This document shows, one piece after another, positions 57,290-64,000 of a stretch of DNA of 64,000 nt (its first letter is position 1; each line of letters starts with the position of its first letter). Made by a program: the position numbers and the translations under genes. The DNA comes from Cyclina sinensis (lineage: Eukaryota > Mollusca > Bivalvia > Venerida > Veneridae), in contig JAAONU010000019.1 of the NCBI GenBank assembly GCA_012932295.1, positions 17,121,908 through 17,185,907 of the forward strand. The letters run 5' to 3'. The notes beneath the pieces are model-generated. The model was not told the origin of the DNA. It did not search any database and worked only from the letters and a program-made list of their open reading frames with translations.

Positions 57290-58150
57290 CGCTTCAACCG
57301 CAACAACTGTATTAATATCAGAACTCAACACTGAGAAAAACACGGTTCCATGAATTTGAATTTCTGCTGACAATAACACCCTCCGCTGCCATCAGTATTG
57401 CAAACAGTTTTGTTGTTAATTCCAATTATATTACTGAAGCTCTGTTTTGTCACTGAATATATGATAATATATTCTCATGGAAACATTATCTTTGACACGA
57501 CAAAATGACAGTTACACGTGGTTCAAATTCTCGATAGACATGCTTTACACATATGCATACAGTTGAGTACACATACACCTGGTCAATTGAAAAGTATTTA
57601 GTATTACCCTACAAATTGCAAGAAGATACTTGATTCTTATTTTTACTGTATCTATATTGGCCGAGTATACAAACAATAATTACATACTGAAGAGTAATAC
57701 AGTTCATTCATTTTTTTCAAGATATATTGTTTTTTTTTTCATGAGCATGCATTGCTATCCAAAGATTCTCTATATCAAAACGGAATGCGGTTCTGTCAAT
57801 ATCTTTAGATATTGATCAATTATAAGTAAAATAATTGAACTGCGAAAGTTTTTTTTCTGCCTTCAAAATATCATGTGTTGCTCTAATTGGTCGGTGACCT
57901 AAAAATGTATAATAATACTGTCTCATCTTATTGTCTTGTATACAAACTGAGAATTTTTCAAATAAACTTTGAAACTTGGGTGGGGGGGGGGAAACTTCAA
58001 CACACTCTCATTCAGATCTAGAATATGTTATTAAACCTAACCAGCCTAGATGTATAATATGAACAGAGGAGTTGTTGGACTATACGGATCAGTACTGAAG
58101 CAAAAATTACGTTGAGGAGTGTGACATTACCCCGTCGGAAGTTAAATATC
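57290..58150. other. Intergenic DNA between two transposons
   Basis: Nothing recognised except a short G-run (57980-57990). Confidence 0.4.
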
Positions 58151-58157
58151 TATTATA

Positions 58158-59669
58158 TACTAACGGAAAAATATAACTGTGCATACTTCAAGGTATAGAA
58201 TTTTTTTTAATATTAGGAATAGTAACATAAAACTTTGCAAATTAGCCAATCAACGTTTTATTTCTAACAATCAATACAAACACTTCATGATGTAAAACAA
58301 TTTTTACAGTAACAAGGCGCAGAAGTTGACAGGTATGAAATCTGATTTCACAAGGTCAGTATCGTGTGTGGCCTCCATTGGCGTTCAAGCAAGCACGGCA
58401 GCGACGAGGCATAGAGGCAACTAAGTTGGCGATAACTGCCTGTGGAATGGTGTTCCAGATGTTGACCAATGTCTGCACTAGTTGGTCCACCGTGAGAGGT
58501 TGGTTACGTCTTTGACGGAGGCGTCTCTTCATCTCATCCCAAACGTGCTCAATTGGTGAAAGATCTGGTGAAACAGCGGGCCAGGGTAAGACACTCACGT
58601 TTTGCTGAGCCAGAAACCCGGTAACTACACGTGCTACATGTGGCCGAGCGTTGTCTTGTTGAAACGTCATGTTACGCCCTTGACGTTGAAGAAATGGCAG
58701 CACGTGGGGTATGACAATCTCATCTCTGTAACGAACACCCGTTAAATTGCCACGGACAATTACAAGCTGGGTCCTGCCTTGAGATGAGATACCTCCCCAA
58801 ACCATTATCGACCCACCACCACCAAAACGTTGACGTTGAAAAACACAGGGATCCAAGTAACGTTCTCCGCGACGCCTGTATACACGAACTCGTCCGTCCG
58901 AACTTTCTAAGTGAAACCGCGACTCGTCAGTAAACAGAACATTATTCCAATATGCTCTTGGAAGCCTTAGATACTGTCTGCACCACTGACGTCGACGTTG
59001 TCGATGACGTAAGAGAAGAGTAGGACGTATCGCAGGACGTCGTGGAGTAATGCTGTGCTCTCTTAATCGGTTTCTAACAGTTCGTCCACTGATAGGTCTC
59101 AAGCCAGGAATTGTTCGTGCTGTTAATGTGGCCGGTTGAAATCGATTCCGTAGGTGTGTAAGCCGGATATAATTGTCTTGACGGATTGACGTCACACGTG
59201 GACGCCCTGGACGTGGTAGATCACGGACGTTGCCACGTTGCTGAAATCGTCGCCAAAGTGCTGATATGGTGTTTCGGTGAACACCAAAACGCTGCGCAAC
59301 CGCATTTTGAGGAATGCCTGCTTGGAGCATACCGACGGCACGTAGGCGATCATTTTCTGAGATGCGTGGCATTGTCTTCAAAGACTTAAAATCCAAATTA
59401 AGGTGTTTTTCTGAACTGCTGGGTAGCTCACTATAATTTGACGGTTAAAATAACTCGAAACAGCATGTACGAGGATGTTAACATAAAGAAACACGTAAAA
59501 AGCGCGACCGTTACGGGCTATAAATTTTGCACGTGCAACTCGCGAAAAGCAGTATTATTGAAACAAGATTACCTTGTGAATTACACAAAAGAAATCTGCT
59601 AAAATAATTTTATACCTAATAAAAGATATTAAGTATTTTAGTGTGCACAGTTATATTTTTCCGTCAGTA
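58158..59669 (-). mobile_element. Complete Tc1-type transposon
   Basis: Both ends carry inverted repeats of about 30 bp sharing ACGGAAAAATATAACTGTGC, with outer TACTAACGG (left) and TACTGACGG (right inverse). TA flanks both sides (58156-58157, 59670-59671). The 1,512-bp length is usual for one-gene Tc1 elements. It contains one uninterrupted transposase on the minus strand. The ends differ at only a few bases, so the insertion looks young. Confidence 0.9.
58356..59372 (-). CDS. Tc1-type DD34E transposase, intact
   Basis: I take the ATG at 59372 (MPRISENDRLRAVGML) as the start; the open frame extends eight codons further only through a TTG. The 338 residues are the normal size for Tc1 transposases. 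An N-terminal paired-like helix-turn-helix (AVAQRFGVHRNTISALWRRF) and a GRPR hook (PRPGRPRVTS) are followed by a second DNA-binding helix region (SGRTVRNRLREHSITPRRPA). The catalytic core then has LFTDESRFHLES (first Asp), MTFQQDNARPHVA (second Asp) and SPDLSPIEHVWDEM (Glu, 34 residues after the second Asp). It ends NANGGHTRY. It catalyses cut-and-paste transposition into TA sites in the nucleus. There are no stops or frameshifts. It is unlike the broken Tc1 copy at 40401, so it belongs to a different lineage. Confidence 0.95.
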   Translation of the reverse strand: MPRISENDRLRAVGMLQAGIPQNAVAQRFGVHRNTISALWRRFQQRGNVRDLPRPGRPRVTSIRQDNYIRLTHLRNRFQPATLTARTIPGLRPISGRTVRNRLREHSITPRRPAIRPTLLLRHRQRRRQWCRQYLRLPRAYWNNVLFTDESRFHLESSDGRVRVYRRRGERYLDPCVFQRQRFGGGGSIMVWGGISSQGRTQLVIVRGNLTGVRYRDEIVIPHVLPFLQRQGRNMTFQQDNARPHVARVVTGFLAQQNVSVLPWPAVSPDLSPIEHVWDEMKRRLRQRRNQPLTVDQLVQTLVNIWNTIPQAVIANLVASMPRRCRACLNANGGHTRY

Positions 59670-59679
59670 TACATCAATG

Positions 59680-60060
59680 CTTTATTTTGAAGTTGACGAT
59701 AACACCTTTCTGAGAAAAGTGTTGAATACGAGTGTTATGTGCCTGCTATTAAGCTAAACTGATAACCGACTCATCAGTCGAAACAAATGCGTAAGCTGAC
59801 TGCGTGATTTGGCTATCGTAAAACTCTCGAGTAGCAATCTTAGATAAAAACTTGAATTATATACGTTATTTGACACTGTCTTTGTTGAAGCTAAGGACTC
59901 TCTAATGTCAAATCTACAGCCGTCACTGCCATAAGAACCCCCATGTCGATCCCCATTACAACTTTTAATGGTTCGTCACTCAAACGTTTAGAAGACGTAG
60001 ACCCTTTTTAATAGCGTCGAGTGAACGTAAGCTGGAAAGACAGAAACTAACTTAATCCTA
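59680..60060. other. Intergenic DNA
   Basis: Nothing recognised. Confidence 0.4.
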
Positions 60061-60064
60061 AAAA

Positions 60065-60440
60065 ATGAGCTGGATCTTCTTTAAATACTTTCCAGAACAT
60101 ATTCTGAAGTATTTGAAAGAGGAAGCCTCTTACGAAACTATAATTTGTCCTTTTAGTAAGTGTCCATTTGTAGAAGGAATGGTAATTCCCCCTCTTAATA
60201 CAGTTCCTAAAAGCATTTCATCAGAATGAAGGATTATTGTAGATCTAAGTTTGCCTAGAAATGATTCAAGTGTTAATGCTTTTGTTCCAAAGAACTTTTA
60301 CCTTGGAAATGAAGTCAGTCTGGTGTTCCCCAGAACAGATAATTTTGTGGTTTTGATAAAGACTAAAGGTCAAGGTTGCCTTATGTTAAAATTTGACTTG
60401 TGGAGTTTGCCTCCTTTACTCTTACAGACCGGAAGGGCAT
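60065..60440 (+). mobile_element. DIRS-type reverse transcriptase fragment
   Basis: One frame reads YLKEEASYETIICPFSKCPF and VIPPLNTVPKS, a stop (TGA at 60227), then RIIVDLSLPRNDSSVNAFVP and YLGNEVSLVFPRTDNFVVLI, with KGQGCLMLKFDL at its end. The order '...GPF...PF...SPLN.VPKK...R.I.DLS.P...SVN......Y.G....L..P..D..V..I...G.GC...K.DL' is that of DIRS-like RT. The final Asp is the first catalytic residue. Homology then stops. Apart from the one stop there are few lesions. Confidence 0.7.
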
Positions 60441-60449
60441 GGGTTCAAA

Positions 60450-61510
60450 TGCTGTTGACATCAGACTTTTTTCAGGTTTCTTGGTGTACAGAAGCATGAA
60501 TTGTTTTTTCCATAGTATATTAACTTCTCTTTAATTATAAAGACACTATTTTTAAATTAAATACTGTGAGTCAGTCGCTTTGATAACACCACTTATCAGG
60601 CATTGCGCGCTAGTTATGTCAATTTCAATGACTCGCTGGCCATATAATGATTTAGCTGTTCTCCAAGGAACTCATGCATCTATACATTCATTTTTTACAT
60701 GATGACACCTGTCCTTCCATTTAACGAAATCCTTGTTTATGATATATTTGCCAGTTGAAATTATATTATACCCTTTTAACATGTCCAGCGGTTTTGTAAG
60801 AAGGGCGTGATGGAAAGTTTACGAAATACTGTTGAGACTGGCTACATCCAGGTAGAGTTCCTGATTGGAGGTCACAGGTTTCGTTTTTGTATTGGGTCTG
60901 AACAATTTTCTTCTTCCGTTACTTGAGTAAGGTTCATGATTTGACCAGTCCTCATAAGGGCCATGTAAACTCTTGTCCAAAAAGAAAAGGGGCATCTTGT
61001 TCTCATGTGTTTTTCTCCTTTTTAAAAACGCTAAATAAAAATTAACAACTCCGGTGAGGATCGTACAGAACTGTTTTTAATTTGTTTCAAACATTTTCAT
61101 TTTCAAATTGCTATCTATCACTTAAAATTGATGTATGCTTTATATTCTATACAATATCAAATACACGAACATAATCTATCGGCATACACACGAATTTACG
61201 TCAACACTGTGGATCTCCGTAGATTTGGAAACCCCGGTTGTTTCCCTTGAAAAAAAGACAAGGAAAATATTTTGTGTTTGTGTGCGCACAAACAGTACCA
61301 TCTCTTAATACAATCTATCCAATGTCATGCCAACGCCACATAATATTCTGCATTACCAGCTCGTATTTTCCCATTGTTACTTCAAATAGAATGCCTTTAC
61401 TTTCTTCATCTTTTGAATAAACTGCTTTTATTCCTTTACTGTTCAGGTGCTGAACTTGACTTTTCTCTTAAGCCCTGAGTGGTCATATAACAAGAAATGC
61501 GCACTGATCT
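60450..61510. other. Intergenic DNA
   Basis: No gene recognised. AAGGGCCATGTAAACTCTTGT at 60957 vaguely resembles a terminus of the GGGCCAT repeat family. Confidence 0.35.
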
Positions 61511-61516
61511 ACCCTT

Positions 61517-62560
61517 TTTAGCTCATCTTGTGATCGGCATCTGTCGGTCGGTAATCATTCGCCGTCATTTCATCTCCTCACAAACCACTTGGTGAAAGTT
61601 AATAACTTTGCAGGAATGTCTTTACCAGACTTGTTCAAATAATTCAGTTCCGTGAAGAACTCTGGTTGCTATGGCAACAAGAATAAAAAACTGTAATTCT
61701 TCGTCAAAATCTGCTATGCCAAGAGGGCCTGAACTTTGGTGTGTAACATTGTGTTGTGGACGAACAATAATTTTTTGTTTAATAATGTGCCTAGAGTTAC
61801 CATTTGCCGCGCTTGTTTTACATAGAAATACAGAGAAAATCCTGAAAAAGATCTTCTTGTCTGAAACCACAAGGTCTAGAGCTTGACATTTTAGCATGAA
61901 GCGTTGTTTAGTGGACACAGTTTGTTCAAATTATGTCCCTATTGGCTCTTCGTCTGGGGTCGCATGTTTTACAGCTTAAGAAACATAGCAGAACATTTTT
62001 AGTCTTCTCATTTTTTGTCAAAAACGGCTAAGCCCAGATGTCTGATATTTGGTATCGATTGTGAAATTATGGGGTCACTAAGGACCCGAAGGACCAAATG
62101 CTTTAAATAGAATTTTAAAGGAAAATCCTAAAAAATGTCTTTGTCTGAAACCACAAGGCCTAGAATTCTGAAATTTGGCATAGTTTTGTGTAGTGGACCT
62201 GTACCAAATTTATTAAAATTATGTCCCTTGGGTCAAAATTGACCCGTCCCAGACGTCCTATATGTATAAAATATTTAATCTTAGAAAATCTTCATGTAAG
62301 AAAAAAGAAACCATAAGCTATATACCTTAGATACTTTGCATGAAACAAAGGGTGGGGTTCTCTAACAAAATTGTTCAAATGAAGCCCTGGGGTAAAACTG
62401 GCACGATCCTGGGGTGGAGGGGAGCTGGTCCATTTATAAAATCGTAAAATAGTTAATCTTTGAAAAACATTCCTGTGAGAAACAGTGAGCTAAAGATCTG
62501 AGATATTTTGCATGAGTATCATCTTGAAACACACTTTTATTTAAATATCGAATAGGTCAT
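61517..62560 (+). repeat. 5' part of the AGCTCACCTGAG / 165-bp-unit family
   Basis: It starts TTTTTAGCTCATCTTGTGATCGG with a degraded GTCGGTCGG run, then ATTTCATCTCCTCACAAACC, as at 41757-41780. About six diverged units follow with GTAGTGGACCT, TTCAAATTATGTCCC, TCTTCTTGTCTGAAACCACAAGG (split) and AGATATTTTGCATGA. No 3' terminus is visible. Frames at 61622-61918 (minus) and 61671-61886 are unit translations. Confidence 0.65.
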
Positions 62561-62569
62561 TAATTGTAG

Positions 62570-63680
62570 AATGGTAGGTATAACCTGTAATTTCACTTCT
62601 CAATCAATTGTTACGTACATTAACCAGCGTATCCGTATAACAGGAACAGAGGAGTTGTTGCACTGCTTCAGCTCCTGTATACAGTCTAAAAATAGATATT
62701 CTGTACGCAAGTCTGTCTATACATTATACAAATTTGGTGCACTGCATCAACTTCTCTATTCAGTGTATAATAAATGCGACGAGCATTTCAGCCACTATTC
62801 CTTATGTCTATATATATACATGACAGAGGAGCTGATGCACTGGAACATTTGTCAACAATAATGAACATAACCATTAACATTGTCCTCTAAAATATTGCTA
62901 TTGATTTATCACATAATTTTGAAAAATATTGAAACTCAGTTACATATTATTGCATTTTTCAGATCAATAAATCTGATAACATGCTACAGAACTTATTTGT
63001 CTGCTTAAACTGGCAAATCAAGATTTCTTCAAATGAATTTCGAAACGTTAAGTGCAGACATTATTACGTACAAAATAAATTGCCTCAGACAGCAATAAGT
63101 ATGATGAATAACTGAAACTTAGGTCTCTTAAAAAAACATGAATTTCAACCTGTGTACTGTTTCGTCATTAGCAACAAACTACTTTCACAAACTTAAAATC
63201 TTTTAATTTACTTTAGGTGATAGTGCCATTGAATCAGAGGCATTTTAATGTACTTTATGAATAACTGATTGCTTAAAAACAATGGCTCGTTGCCCTGGTA
63301 TCGAATTGTATTGCAGAGCTTTCTTTCTGCAGCGATCATAGTAGAGTCCTTCTATGACCTGTGATCCTGTGTCAAAACGATTATTAATGGGTCTTAACAA
63401 TGTCCTATTGAGGCTTTGTCACCTGTATGAAAGAATAAACTTTGATGGGGCGCAATAGTTCAGTAATATACATAATCAAATGTACATGTGTTACTAAATG
63501 AATTTTATTTTAAAATTTATCAACCAAAGGAATGTTAATAGTAATAAAAACTAATTAATATGAAAGAGCTAAAATCATACATAATACAGTAGTTACTATA
63601 TTTTATCTGGAAAGGAATTATAGGCAGAATTCAGATATTTTGCAAGTAAATGATTGGATTGATACCCCTGCGAAATGAAC
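62570..63680. other. Intergenic DNA
   Basis: AT-rich. A 96-codon frame at 62571-62861 contains repeated words (EELLHC, EELMHW; ACAGAGGAG(T/C)TG at 62646 and 62823) suggesting a weak DNA repeat, but no domain. Confidence 0.35.
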
Positions 63681-63689
63681 CGTGACTGT

Positions 63690-64000
63690 TCATGAATAAT
63701 TCATAGTTTGCATATTTTCAAACTTCTTGATAAACTCCTCCTTCGTGATCCCCGTCTTCGGGAGAACCAACCTCTCCAGCGTTTGCAGCTTTTCTACATT
63801 TAATGCTGGTCTCGGGGTACCTGTGCACTTTACAGTTTTTTCCCATGCCTAGAGCAATTCTTGAGCTCATCATGTGTAAACAAATGTATGGCCAAAGCAG
63901 ACAGAACGTCTTGGGTGCTCTTCAAGTGTGCCACTTAATCGAGTGCTTTTTCATCTGTTTTGCACCGCTTTTTTGCCTTTTCTAAGACAGTTACACGTTC
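63690..64000 (-). pseudogene. BEN-domain-like fragment running off the right edge
   Basis: On the minus strand from 64000 a frame reads KAKKRCKTDEKALD, a TAA, then DVLSALAIHLFTHDELKNCS and RHGKK. It continues one base out of frame as TVKCTGTPRPALNVEKLQTL and ERLVLPKTGITKEEFIKKFE, and ends NYS* at 63690. The pattern 'LA..LFT.EEL..CS..GK......RP.LD.EKL..L...V....' is that of a BEN domain, a DNA-binding module of chromatin and transcription regulators also found in some mobile elements. The frameshift falls in a run of six A (seven would restore it), so either decay or an assembly error is possible. The upstream stop favours decay. The N-terminal part lies outside the window. Confidence 0.5.

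Noticed and set aside
62571..62861. 96-codon frame with repeated EEL(L/M)H words as a gene
   Set aside because: It has no domain, and the repetition is a weak DNA repeat in AT-rich surroundings.

Overview
This window is AT-rich metazoan nuclear DNA with no long host gene. Coding sequence is sparse and split by introns with GT/AG borders. Most of the rest is transposon debris. Several dispersed repeats look like families I associate with bivalve molluscs: elements beginning AGCTCACCTGAG and ending near GGGCCATCATGGCCCTC, short repeats ending in (GACG)n plus a hairpin, and a repeat whose reverse frame reads NSADHDQTA. 'Bivalve or other mollusc' is therefore my inference; no marker gene here proves it.

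The main biological content is a small two-exon gene family I do not recognise. Two copies are intact: 8112-9779, and 35222-37402 with a retrotransposon fragment in its intron. Each encodes 87 residues. The protein has an acidic N-terminus, two hydrophobic Gly/Ala-rich stretches carrying GxxxGxxxG (glycine-zipper) patterns, and a basic C-terminus. A dead first exon with part of its intron lies at 25473-26060, an orphan second exon with a deletion at 50921-51050, and orphan copies of the 3' flank at 13060-14150 and 31081-31300. The 5' flank is also shared (4895-5760 and 34050-34830). The region was built by repeated duplication of one gene cassette, later scattered by transposon insertion.

Mobile DNA from left to right: a 471-bp MITE-like element (7255-7725); an array of ~150-bp units (11760-13045); a 2,950-bp foldback element with ~527-bp near-identical inverted arms and a 6-bp target duplication (15821-18770), holding a tRNA-derived SINE-like segment; repeat families ending in hairpins (20780-22619); eroded Ty3/gypsy pol pieces (27425-29000) and a zinc-finger-like scrap; a C-rich element (32470-33360); the 3' part of a non-LTR reverse transcriptase (36024-36880); a pogo-like non-autonomous element (38878-40048); a broken Tc1 element (40142-44396) whose right end was split by a 2.7-kb element made of 165-bp and 144-bp tandem units; an ancient non-LTR element (46330-49085) interrupted by a 168-bp-unit repeat; a 5.3-kb pogo/Tigger-type element (51957-57283) that also carries a HIRAN-like exon; a complete Tc1 element with an intact DD34E transposase (58158-59669); a DIRS-type reverse transcriptase fragment (60065-60440); another copy of the 165-bp repeat family (61517-62560); and a frameshifted BEN-domain-like piece running off the right edge (63690-64000).

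No rRNA, functional tRNA, CRISPR array or prokaryotic operon is visible. Several stretches of 1-3 kb, noted in the list, are plain AT-rich DNA in which I see nothing.
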